This document shows, piece by piece, positions 1 through 5,144 of a stretch of DNA of 5,144 bases. The notes beneath the pieces were generated by a model that saw only the letters and a list, made by a program, of their open reading frames with translations, was not told the DNA's origin and searched no databases. The first letter of the stretch is position 1. Each line of letters opens with the position of its first letter. The stretch spans positions 1 through 5,144 of the forward strand of contig JADFLK010000195.1 of assembly GCA_022564455.1 (NCBI GenBank), in the 5' to 3' direction. The stretch is from Bacteroidota bacterium (GTDB lineage: Bacteria > Bacteroidota > Rhodothermia > Rhodothermales > Rubricoccaceae). Made by a program: the position numbers and the translations under genes.

Positions 1-147
1 ACCAGGCCCCCATCGCCTCGGTGGAAACCGCCGTCAGACGATGACGGAGAGAACGCAGAGGATGATTCAGATCGCCTCGAACATGAAGACGACGAGGATC
101 ACGACCATAAAGTCGCGGAAGATCACTGGGACGGGCGCGACGGTTGA
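1..147 (+). CDS. C-terminal end of an unidentified ORF with an Asp/Glu/His-rich tail (partial, tentative)
   Basis: A frame open from the left edge gives 48 residues and a TGA at 145-147. It starts with a Pro/Arg-rich piece (TRPPSPRWKPPS) and passes into an acidic, His-containing tail (residues 13-48, with His at 28, 34, 36 and 42), ending WDGRDG. I do not recognise the protein. Such tails often bind divalent metals, which would suit the copper enzyme next door, but that is inference. In favour of coding: a diverged copy at 2298-2360 keeps the same frame, differs by an in-frame 24-nt gap, and its similarity ends at the same stop codon. Against: the exact reverse complement reads as a hydrophobic stretch (VVILVVFMFEAI then stop) with almost all G/C third positions, as in the end of a minus-strand membrane protein. 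The true coding strand is therefore unsettled. The ATG-initiated overlapping frame at 41-265 looks like a chance frame. Confidence 0.3.
   Translation, partial: TRPPSPRWKPPSDDDGENAEDDSDRLEHEDDEDHDHKVAEDHWDGRDG
61..106 (+). repeat. Direct repeat copy A flanking the oxidase gene
   Basis: This 46-base stretch matches 2298-2343 at 40 of 46 positions (hand alignment), same orientation, 2237 bases apart. The similarity resumes after a 24-base length difference and runs to the TGA at 145-147 (about 16 of 20 positions). Copies A and B enclose the whole multicopper oxidase gene and its upstream region. Confidence 0.7.
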
Positions 148-368
148 TAATTGGAAAGCTAGTGCGGGTCGTGACCTCGTTAAGTTCAACTGCCACCTGC
201 TACTCAGGCAGCGTTGCGTCAGGTTCACGGTTGCAGGTCGGGGGCATCATTTACCAGGCGCGTGACGGTTCGGTAGCGTCTTAATTAGGACACAACCGAC
301 GGATTCATACGATTGCAGACACCGTGCTTCTCCGCTACTTTCAGTGGTGACCACGCGTTTAGCGCCCA

Positions 369-397
369 TTGAGCCTCAGTCGTTATGTGGGTATAGA
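369..397 (+). promoter_or_regulatory. Candidate sigma70-like promoter of the multicopper oxidase gene
   Basis: TTGAGC (369-374) and TATAGA (392-397) lie 17 bases apart; each matches four of six consensus positions of the -35 and -10 hexamers. Transcription would begin near 404, giving a leader of only about 16 bases that includes GAAGGG (406-411), 8 bases before the ATG at 420. Bacteroidota often use a different promoter type (TTG / TAnnTTTG), which I do not see clearly here, so this assignment is tentative. The rest of 148-368 shows no gene, no RNA gene and no convincing regulator site. An 11-base palindrome GTGGTGACCAC (344-354) sits just upstream but is too short to interpret. Confidence 0.3.
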
Positions 398-419
398 CAA
401 TACACGAAGGGCAAAACTT

Positions 420-2234
420 ATGAATAGCACCAAGATATTCTTGCTTGTTATAGCAATGTTAACATGTTCGCATTATGTTAAAGCGCAATCTTTTTTTGTG
501 CCGCCGTTAAATACCGGCGTTATAGCAAACGGCGCCAAAACCTTCAATCTTCAATTACAAAACGGCAGTACAGAGTTTTTTCCGGGTATACTCACAGCAA
601 CGTCTGGATATAATGGCAATTATTTGGGACCTACATTATTGGTTATGAAAGGCGATAGTGTGGTAATGAATGTAACCAACACAATGCCTTTTGCAACGAC
701 AACGCATTGGCATGGCATGCACTTACCTGCGGTTATGGATGGTGGCCCCCACCAAGTGATTCAACAAAATGAGACCTGGGTTGCGACCTGGCGGATAAAA
801 AACAGGGCAAGTACATATTGGTACCACCCCCACCCGCATCCTGAAGGCTTCCCAATCGATACGTTAAGCGCTACGGGTTGGCAGGTCTATCAAGGCCTGT
901 CTGGAATGTTGATCGTGAAAGACGCCGAAAGCGATACTCTGGGTTTGCCTGCGGAATATGGCGTAGATGATATTCCCATTATTCTACAAGACAAATCGTT
1001 CACAGAGGATAGCACGCATTTTGCGCCTCTTCCGCCGCAGGGCGGCGAGGAGCCGAATTTGAGGAGAGGTTACACTATTATGGTAAATGGTGTGGTAACG
1101 CCTACGCTGAATTCTCATGCACAAATGATTCGACTGAGAATTTTGAACGCCTCCAATGCCCGGACATATAGATTGGGATTTAGCGATGATCGGTCGTTTT
1201 CGGTAATTGGCTCCGACGGCGGCATATTGGATACTGTCTCTACGGTTACCCGGATAGATATATCACCGGCGGAACGCTATGAAATAGTAGTTGATTTTAG
1301 TGACGCGCAGGGTGGTTTAATAAAATTAATGGCTTTCAATTCGGAAATAGAATCTCATACATACCCGAATGGATTCCCAGGTAACATTTATTGGATTTCG
1401 GTACTCCTAGACGATTATGACACGTCTGATTTTGATATCATGACCTTTGATATCGGGCCTCCAACGCCTAATCCGGTTACCAGCTTCAACCATGGTTTAA
1501 CGGATATTGTCAGGATCGACCCTGCCACAGCGGACAATATTAACGATCCAAGATCCTACGTCTTGGCGGCGCCTGCCGGCAATGGCAACGGATTTACCAT
1601 CAATGGGCTATTGTTCGACCCGGACAGAATAGACGATTTCATTCCTCTGGGGGCTTTGGAGGTTTGGGATATCTCGAACACGGCAAATATGGCGCATCCC
1701 TTTCACATTCACGGCAATTCGTTTCAGGTTGTATCCCGAACCAATGGCGTTCGACCGATACGTGATTACGAAATGGGTTGGAAAGATGTGGTCATGGTTC
1801 ATTCACAGGAAACCGTTCGCGTCATCAAAGCCTTTGAAGATTATGCCGACCCTGATAGCCCCTACATGTCGCATTGCCATATCCTGGAACACGAAGACGC
1901 CGGGATGATGACACATTGGGTCGTCGTAGATCCCACCACAGGCATAGAAGGCCCTGACGATGCACTTCCGGGCGACTTCGCCCTGGGCCACAATTTCCCT
2001 AACCCGTTTAGTACCGTTACCCAAATTCGATTCAGCTTGGCCCAGAATAGCGATGTTCGATTGGTCGTATTTGATCGAATGGGCCGAGAGGTTGCGATCT
2101 TGGCAGAGGGCATGTACACGTCAGGCACGCACTCCGTAGCATTCGATGGAATGAACATGGCCAACGGAATATATCTGTACCAATTGACGGCTGGAGCAAG
2201 GCGGTGGACCCGCAAAATGCTGTTACTCAGATAA
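420..2234 (+). CDS. Secreted multicopper oxidase with C-terminal type IX sorting domain
   Basis: Complete 604-residue three-cupredoxin-domain oxidase, CueO/CotA/laccase-like; it should couple one-electron oxidation of a metal ion or phenolic to reduction of O2 to water. Residues 1-22 are a signal peptide (hydrophobic core FLLVIAML, cleavage after VKA). All four copper-binding motifs are present: HWHG (His96, His98), WYHPHPH (His136, His138), HPFHIHG (His426, 429, 431) and HCHILEHEDAGMM (His485, Cys486, His487, His491, axial Met496). Residues about 520-604 form a type IX sorting domain (NFPNPFSTVTQIRFSL to IYLYQL), so the enzyme is probably exported across the outer membrane and anchored or released. 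The ATG at 420 is preferred over the in-frame TTG at 369 because the signal peptide starts there and GAAGGG precedes it. Oddities: a longer loop after WYHPHPH than in CueO, no Met-rich copper insert, and an AT-rich 5' half suggesting transfer. The substrate cannot be told from sequence. Confidence 0.95.
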   Translation: MNSTKIFLLVIAMLTCSHYVKAQSFFVPPLNTGVIANGAKTFNLQLQNGSTEFFPGILTATSGYNGNYLGPTLLVMKGDSVVMNVTNTMPFATTTHWHGMHLPAVMDGGPHQVIQQNETWVATWRIKNRASTYWYHPHPHPEGFPIDTLSATGWQVYQGLSGMLIVKDAESDTLGLPAEYGVDDIPIILQDKSFTEDSTHFAPLPPQGGEEPNLRRGYTIMVNGVVTPTLNSHAQMIRLRILNASNARTYRLGFSDDRSFSVIGSDGGILDTVSTVTRIDISPAERYEIVVDFSDAQGGLIKLMAFNSEIESHTYPNGFPGNIYWISVLLDDYDTSDFDIMTFDIGPPTPNPVTSFNHGLTDIVRIDPATADNINDPRSYVLAAPAGNGNGFTINGLLFDPDRIDDFIPLGALEVWDISNTANMAHPFHIHGNSFQVVSRTNGVRPIRDYEMGWKDVVMVHSQETVRVIKAFEDYADPDSPYMSHCHILEHEDAGMMTHWVVVDPTTGIEGPDDALPGDFALGHNFPNPFSTVTQIRFSLAQNSDVRLVVFDRMGREVAILAEGMYTSGTHSVAFDGMNMANGIYLYQLTAGARRWTRKMLLLR

Positions 2235-2240
2235 AATAGT

Positions 2241-2360
2241 ATGCTCAGAAATGGGTGCGGGCGTTGCGGGGAGAGAGAAGATTGCGGCGAGGGCCATGAT
2301 GATTCAGACCGCCACGAACATGAAGATGGCGAGGATCACGGCGACGGCCACGACGGCTGA
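2241..2360 (+). CDS. Possible 39-residue Cys/His/Asp-rich micro-ORF (metal-binding-like)
   Basis: An ATG six bases after the oxidase TAA, in the same frame, opens 39 codons ending TGA at 2358-2360. The product has Cys at 6, 9 and 15 (CGRC then C) and His at 19, 25, 27, 33 and 37 among 14 acidic residues, with almost no hydrophobic residues. That composition resembles a small metallothionein- or chaperone-like metal binder and would suit a partner of the copper enzyme. There is no Shine-Dalgarno sequence, so translation would depend on coupling to the oxidase stop, or on readthrough of it. The tail (DDSDRHEHED... to HDG) is a diverged copy of the tail at 61-147. Against: the reverse complement of 2298-2360 reads as a hydrophobic C-terminus (VILAIFMFVAV then stop) with all G/C third positions, so this could be debris of a minus-strand membrane gene. 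No function is assigned. Confidence 0.28.
   Translation: MLRNGCGRCGEREDCGEGHDDSDRHEHEDGEDHGDGHDG
2298..2343 (+). repeat. Direct repeat copy B flanking the oxidase gene
   Basis: Partner of copy A at 61-106, with 40 of 46 positions identical. Five of the six differences, read on the plus strand in the tail frame, fall at second or third codon positions and keep an Asp/Gly/His-rich sequence. Read on the minus strand they exchange Ile/Val/Ala, plus one Glu/Val. The similarity stops at the TGA (2358-2360); the following 59 bases up to comM are not repeated upstream and hold nothing else I can name beyond a GAGGTG at 2391-2396, too far from the comM start to be its usual ribosome site. Confidence 0.7.
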
Positions 2361-2419
2361 GGTTATATCCGGCGTGCTCAGGTGTCTACTGAGGTGAATC
2401 CCACCCAACCACCATCTGT

Positions 2420-3973
2420 ATGCCCTCTCGCGTCTGGAGCGAGGCCGTCCACGGCGTGGACGCTCTCCCCATCGAAATCGAATCCAACGTTGCCAACGGC
2501 CTTCCCAAATGGACGGTCGTGGGCCTTCCCGACGGTGCGGTTCGGGAAAGCCGGGACCGCGTCTGGGCAGCGCTGAAGAACTCAGGCTTCCCCGTACCTC
2601 GCGGCCGTGTGACGATCAATCTCGCGCCGGCAGATGTCCGAAAAGAGGGATCGGCGTTTGATCTCCCCATTGCAGTAGGTTTGATTGCGGCCCAGCGGGA
2701 TCTCATCTCGCCGGACGTGCTGAACGAACTGGCGATCATGGGCGAGTTGTCGCTCGACGGATCCCTGCGGCCGGTACGCGGCGTATTGCCGATGGTGGTG
2801 GGCGCCCGGGATTCCGGCAGGCGGGCGGTTATCGTGCCCTCCGAAAACGCGGCAGAGGCCTCCGTGGTTGACGGCATTGACACGTATGCGGTCAACTCAC
2901 TTCGTGAGGCGTTCTCACTTCTCGCTGATCAGGATGGACGTGGTACAGCGGTACAACATGATCTGAAGGTTCTCTTCGACGAGGAGCTCCACTATCCCGT
3001 CGATTTCGCGGACGTTAAAGGGCAGCAGCACGTCAAGCGTGCGCTGGAGGTTGCCGCAGCCGGAGGCCACAACGCGTTGATGATCGGCCCGCCGGGCTCC
3101 GGAAAAACGATGCTGGCGCGGCGCATCGCGACCATTCTCCCACCGCTTTCGACCGACGAGGCGCTGGAGACCACCAAAATCCACTCGGTAGGGGGGCGGC
3201 TGACCAATGGAAGGGGCCTCATTACCGCGAGGCCGTTTCGAGCGCCGCACCACACGATTTCAAACGCCGGCCTCTGCGGCGGCGGCTCCAACCCCATGCC
3301 CGGAGAGATCTCGCTGGCGCACAACGGCGTCCTCTTCCTGGACGAACTCCCCGAATTCGACCGGGCCGTCCTTGAGGTGCTGCGCCAGCCGCTGGAAGAA
3401 GGGGATGTCACGATTGCAAGAGCGAGCATGACGGTCAGGTATCCTGCGCGGTTCATGCTGGTGGCATCCATGAACCCCTGCCCGTGCGGCCACCTGAACG
3501 ATCCCGGCAGAGCGTGCGTGTGCGCGCCGGGGCATGTTCAGCGGTACCTCGCCAGGGTATCGGGGCCGCTTCTGGACCGCATCGACATGCACGTGGAAGT
3601 CGCGCCGGTGCCGTTCGACGAGCTCGACCAGCGCGCGCCTGCGGAGGCCTCCGCCTCTGTTCGGGAGCGCGTGGTTGCAGCCAGAAACACACAGATCCTG
3701 CGTTTCAAGGACGATCCCAAAGCAAAAAACGTCCACGCCAACGCGCAGATGTCGAGCCCGCTCGCCCGGAAGTACTGTGAGCTCGACGACGCCGGCCGCC
3801 AGCTCATCAAAACCGCTTTGGCTCGCCTGGGGCTCTCCGCCCGCGCCTACGACCGCATCCTGAAAGTGGCCCGCACCATCGCCGATCTGGCCGGATCGGA
3901 CGCGATCTCGCCCGAGCACCTCGCCGAGGCCATCCAGTACCGCTCGCTGGATAGGAGTGGCTGGGCGGGCTAG
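2420..3973 (+). CDS. comM: ComM/YifB family AAA+ ATPase (Mg-chelatase-like)
   Basis: Complete 517-residue cytoplasmic protein, normal length for the family. Residues 1-165 form the N-terminal domain of the Lon-protease/S5 fold (GLPDGAVRESRDRV at 35-48, NLAPADVRKEGSAFDLPIA at 67-85). Residues about 190-395 are the AAA+ Mg-chelatase domain: Walker A GPPGSGKT (223-230), FRAPHHT (273-279), Walker B GVLFLDEL (303-310), MNPCPCG with four clustered Cys (354, 356, 366, 368), and the LLDRID arginine-finger region (Arg387). The C-terminal helical domain contains SARAYDRILKVARTIADLAG (473-492). In naturally competent bacteria ComM is a hexameric helicase that promotes branch migration while incoming DNA recombines; many non-competent species carry it too, with unclear role. 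The start is firm: the only in-frame ATG after a stop at 2390, and it aligns with the usual family N-terminus. GC is about 66 percent in a hand-counted part, typical host composition. The RAYT gene follows after 3 nt. Confidence 0.96.
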   Translation: MPSRVWSEAVHGVDALPIEIESNVANGLPKWTVVGLPDGAVRESRDRVWAALKNSGFPVPRGRVTINLAPADVRKEGSAFDLPIAVGLIAAQRDLISPDVLNELAIMGELSLDGSLRPVRGVLPMVVGARDSGRRAVIVPSENAAEASVVDGIDTYAVNSLREAFSLLADQDGRGTAVQHDLKVLFDEELHYPVDFADVKGQQHVKRALEVAAAGGHNALMIGPPGSGKTMLARRIATILPPLSTDEALETTKIHSVGGRLTNGRGLITARPFRAPHHTISNAGLCGGGSNPMPGEISLAHNGVLFLDELPEFDRAVLEVLRQPLEEGDVTIARASMTVRYPARFMLVASMNPCPCGHLNDPGRACVCAPGHVQRYLARVSGPLLDRIDMHVEVAPVPFDELDQRAPAEASASVRERVVAARNTQILRFKDDPKAKNVHANAQMSSPLARKYCELDDAGRQLIKTALARLGLSARAYDRILKVARTIADLAGSDAISPEHLAEAIQYRSLDRSGWAG

Positions 3974-3976
3974 ACA

Positions 3977-4480
3977 ATGGCGCTCTATCGAAACACATAC
4001 TGCATCGAATCAGCACGCCTGAAAGGCTGGGATTATGGCTCGCCCGGATTGTATTTCGTGACGATATGCACGCAGGGTCGGATACCGTGGTTTGGTGCGG
4101 TCAGCGAAGGACAAATGTGGTTATCCGAGGTAGGCCGTCTGGTGAATGCGGAATGGCATCGCATGGGTTGCATCCGGCATGACGTCGAATTAGATGCCTG
4201 GGTTGTTATGCCCAATCACGTCCATGGGATCATCCAATTGATCCCTACGGGACGCACGCATTCGTTGTCCGCGTGGCGGCCGGGCGTCTTGGGTTCCATC
4301 ATCAACCAATTCAAAGGTGCGTGTACCAAACGAATTCGGGCTTCTGCGGATGGCGACTTTGCGTGGCAGGCCCGGTTCCACGATACCGTAATACGGTCCC
4401 AGTCGCATCTCGATAATGATCGGCGGTACATCTCCGAGAATCCAATGCGGTGGTCAATCAAACACGAACACAAATCGTAA
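3977..4480 (+). CDS. REP-associated tyrosine transposase (RAYT), IS200-like Y1 HUH family
   Basis: Complete 167-residue protein, usual length for the family. It opens with YRNTYCIESARLKGWDYGSP and YFVTICT (26-31), typical of the RAYT branch. The HUH metal site is HVH at 81-83 within MPNHVHGI, followed by GSIINQFKGACTKRI (106-120), WQARFHDTVIR (130-140) and RYISENPMRW (150-159), whose Tyr151 is the likely nucleophile. These enzymes cut and rejoin single-stranded DNA at the foot of REP hairpins carrying a G(G/T)AG head, and are usually single-copy and not flanked by IS ends. All catalytic parts are intact. The gene starts 3 nt after the comM stop, with no good ribosome site (AGGAG at 3953-3957 is about 19 nt away), so translation may depend on comM. 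Its TAA stop is part of the head of the first REP hairpin downstream. Composition is less GC-rich than comM. Confidence 0.93.
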   Translation: MALYRNTYCIESARLKGWDYGSPGLYFVTICTQGRIPWFGAVSEGQMWLSEVGRLVNAEWHRMGCIRHDVELDAWVVMPNHVHGIIQLIPTGRTHSLSAWRPGVLGSIINQFKGACTKRIRASADGDFAWQARFHDTVIRSQSHLDNDRRYISENPMRWSIKHEHKS

Positions 4481-4502
4481 AGACGACCCTTTGGGGCGTC
4501 TC
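4477..4502 (+). repeat. REP-like hairpin, forward, with GTAA head
   Basis: GTAA (4477-4480) is followed by AGACG-A-CCC, loop TTT (4490-4492) and GGG-G-CGTCT (4493-4501): a stem of five plus three pairs split by one A/G mismatch. This is the layout of a REP unit (head tetranucleotide plus imperfect stem) recognised by RAYT enzymes, except that the head is GTAA rather than GTAG. Its TAA is the stop codon of the transposase gene. In RNA the hairpin could also help end transcription, although no U tract follows. Confidence 0.75.
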
Positions 4503-4522
4503 TCATGGTTGCGTATCGCATG

Positions 4523-4596
4523 CGGAGACGCACCGGAAGGGTCCGGAGACGCCCCGGAAGCGTGCGGAGACGCCCCGGAAGGAGACGCCCCGGAAG
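4523..4596 (+). repeat. Tandem array of four half-REP units, 21-base period
   Basis: CGGAGACGC(A/C)CCGGAAG occurs at 4523-4539, 4544-4560 and 4565-4581, each separated by a different 4-base spacer (GGTC, CGTG); a fourth copy from 4581 abuts the third without spacer. Only the first copy has a variant base (A at 4532). Each unit equals one stem arm plus the loop of the right-hand REP, so a single unit cannot fold by itself. The Arg-rich frame running through it is a by-product of the repeat, not a gene. Spacers are far too short for a CRISPR array. Confidence 0.85.
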
Positions 4597-4607
4597 GGCG
4601 TCTCTAC
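4582..4607 (-). repeat. REP hairpin, reverse, with canonical GTAG head
   Basis: On the minus strand GTAG (4607-4604) precedes AGACGCCC, a 5-base loop (4595-4591) and GGGCGTCT, a perfect 8-pair stem that extends by one pair if the last head base is included. Head plus stem match the signature of REP units mobilised by RAYT enzymes, and the transposase gene lies just upstream on the other strand. The TAG inside the head is also the stop codon of the exbD-like gene. Together with the forward hairpin at 4477-4502 it forms an inverted pair (a BIME-like arrangement) around the half-unit array. Confidence 0.85.
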
Positions 4608-5008
4608 TGATCCTCGAACACGTCCGTAGCAATCGCCACGCGCATGCCGAGGAAGCTGCCGGTGCTGGCAACCGTTGCGAGTTGCGAAATCGTCGCCTCC
4701 TGGTCGGCGTAGACGGCGAGGGCGTCGCGGTTGCCACGGATCTCGGTGATGGTAAGGGCGAGATCTTCTTCGGAGGTCTCTTCCTGTTCCACGAAAAACC
4801 GGCCGTCTTCGGTAATGGTGATCGCTACGTATTGCTGCTCAAGGGGAGCCGTGGCGTTTACCCTCGGCAGCGTCACCTGCAAAGCATACTGCGTGACGAA
4901 CGACGACGTCAGCATGAAGAAGATGAGCAGCAACAACACGATATCGGTCAGCCCGGCGAGGCTGAATACCGAGAGCGGCTTCCGGCCGGATGAGAAATCG
5001 AGCGGCAT
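4604..5008 (-). CDS. exbD: ExbD/TolR family biopolymer transport protein
   Basis: Complete 134-residue protein, usual length. A short cytoplasmic N-terminus (MPLDFSSGRKPLSV) leads into one membrane segment (about residues 17-37, GLTDIVLLLLIFFMLTSSFV) with the conserved Asp22 needed for proton passage in this family. The remaining ~95 residues are a periplasmic domain with VTLPRVNA after the membrane segment, VAITITEDGRFFVEQEE and LAVYADQEAT, the usual ExbD/TolR fold pattern. With ExbB it forms the inner-membrane motor that drives TonB (outer-membrane uptake) or Tol-Pal; sequence alone does not separate ExbD from TolR. The start ATG lies 3 nt after the exbB-like stop, so the two are co-transcribed and probably translationally coupled; there is no clear Shine-Dalgarno sequence. 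The gene ends ...VFEDQ with its TAG lying inside the GTAG head of the reverse REP, convergent with the transposase gene. Confidence 0.9.
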   Translation of the reverse strand: MPLDFSSGRKPLSVFSLAGLTDIVLLLLIFFMLTSSFVTQYALQVTLPRVNATAPLEQQYVAITITEDGRFFVEQEETSEEDLALTITEIRGNRDALAVYADQEATISQLATVASTGSFLGMRVAIATDVFEDQ

Positions 5009-5011
5009 GAT

Positions 5012-5144
5012 TCAGGAGGTCGGGGTCTGGAGCAGGTCGATGAAGTCGGTGGAGGCGCGCTCGAGGTCGTTGACCGCCCGATTGATGCGGTTGATCAGGA
5101 AGTTGTAGGCAAAGAGCGCCATGATGCCCACACCCAGGCCGAAC
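5012..5144 (-). CDS. exbB: ExbB/TolQ/MotA family proton channel protein, C-terminal end (partial)
   Basis: The gene runs off the right edge; only the last 44 residues are visible (FGLGVGIMALFAYNFLINRI, then NRAVNDLERASTDFIDLLQTPTS and TGA at 5014-5012). The GLGVGIMALFAYNFL membrane helix followed by an amphipathic cytoplasmic tail with regularly spaced Leu/Val and acidic residues is the typical end of ExbB/TolQ proteins, which form the five-subunit channel around two ExbD chains. The exbD-like gene follows after three bases (TGA-ATC-ATG) in the same frame, which supports the family call. Promoter and N-terminus are outside the window. Whether it serves TonB or Tol cannot be decided here. Confidence 0.85.
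   Translation of the reverse strand, partial: FGLGVGIMALFAYNFLINRINRAVNDLERASTDFIDLLQTPTS

Noticed and set aside
41..265. ATG-initiated 74-codon frame on the plus strand
   Set aside because: Its sequence has no recognisable family pattern, it runs out of the repeat into non-repeated DNA, and the other phases of the same stretch (acidic tail or opposite hydrophobic reading) are better supported.
344..354. Palindrome GTGGTGACCAC upstream of the oxidase as a regulator operator
   Set aside because: Only 5-base arms; it does not resemble a CueR, CsoR or CopY site that I know, so chance is likely.
369..419. TTG start giving the oxidase 17 more N-terminal residues
   Set aside because: The extension (SLSRYVGIDNTRRAKL) would place charged residues before the signal peptide, and the ATG at 420 has GAAGGG 8 bases upstream; the TTG coincides with the likely -35 box.
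2386..2895. 169-codon minus-strand frame over the comM start
   Set aside because: Antisense shadow of the conserved N-terminal domain of comM, Ser/Arg/Thr-rich without recognisable domain.
3260..3919. Long open frame on the minus strand inside comM
   Set aside because: It lies antisense to clearly conserved AAA+ motifs in high-GC DNA, where such open frames are expected; its translation shows no family features.
4477..4502. Classical intrinsic terminator for the transposase gene
   Set aside because: The stem is interrupted and no run of T follows (CTCATGG); the REP reading explains the structure better, though some termination effect is possible.
4523..4596. CRISPR-like array
   Set aside because: Spacers are 0-4 bases and units are about 17 bases; the units match the neighbouring REP hairpin instead.
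4505..4993. Arg-rich plus-strand frame over the repeat array and antisense to exbD
   Set aside because: The Arg/Pro/Gly repeat is a translation of the half-REP units, and the remainder is antisense to a well-supported exbD gene.

Overview
The window looks like chromosomal DNA from a Bacteroidota/Rhodothermota-type bacterium. The main reasons are a secreted multicopper oxidase ending in a type IX secretion (Por) sorting domain of the 'NFPNPF...IRFSL...YLYQL' kind, together with moderately high-GC housekeeping genes. The taxon is inferred from these two features only. All calls rest on reading motifs by eye; no database search was made.

Layout. (1) Positions 1-147: a frame open from the left edge that ends in an Asp/Glu/His-rich tail. 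(2) Positions 148-419: no gene, but a plausible promoter and ribosome binding site for the next gene. (3) Positions 420-2234 (+): a complete, exported multicopper oxidase with all copper ligands. It is clearly AT-richer than its neighbours at its 5' end and closer to the host composition at its 3' sorting domain. (4) Positions 2235-2419: a short gap holding a second copy of the acidic/His-rich tail sequence. This forms a possible 39-residue Cys/His-rich micro-ORF, so the oxidase gene is flanked by two directly repeated, diverged copies of one short sequence. (5) Positions 2420-3973 (+): comM/yifB, a complete AAA+ ATPase of the Mg-chelatase-like family. (6) Positions 3977-4480 (+): a complete Y1 (HUH) transposase of the REP-associated tyrosine transposase (RAYT) type, starting 3 nt after comM. 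(7) Positions 4477-4607: two oppositely oriented REP-like hairpins with GTAA/GTAG heads, bracketing a tandem array of half-REP units. (8) Positions 4604-5008 (-): exbD-like. (9) Positions 5012-5144 (-): the C-terminal end of an exbB/tolQ-like gene.

How the parts fit. The exbB-exbD pair would form a proton-driven motor for TonB- or Tol-type energy transfer to the outer membrane. The oxidase would act outside the cytoplasm on metal ions or phenolics. The RAYT and the REP array form one unit packed between the stop codons of comM and exbD. The most striking detail is that the head tetranucleotides of the two REPs overlap the stop codons of the genes on either side (TAA of the RAYT, TAG of exbD). 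The second point worth attention is the pair of Asp/His-coding repeats around the oxidase gene.
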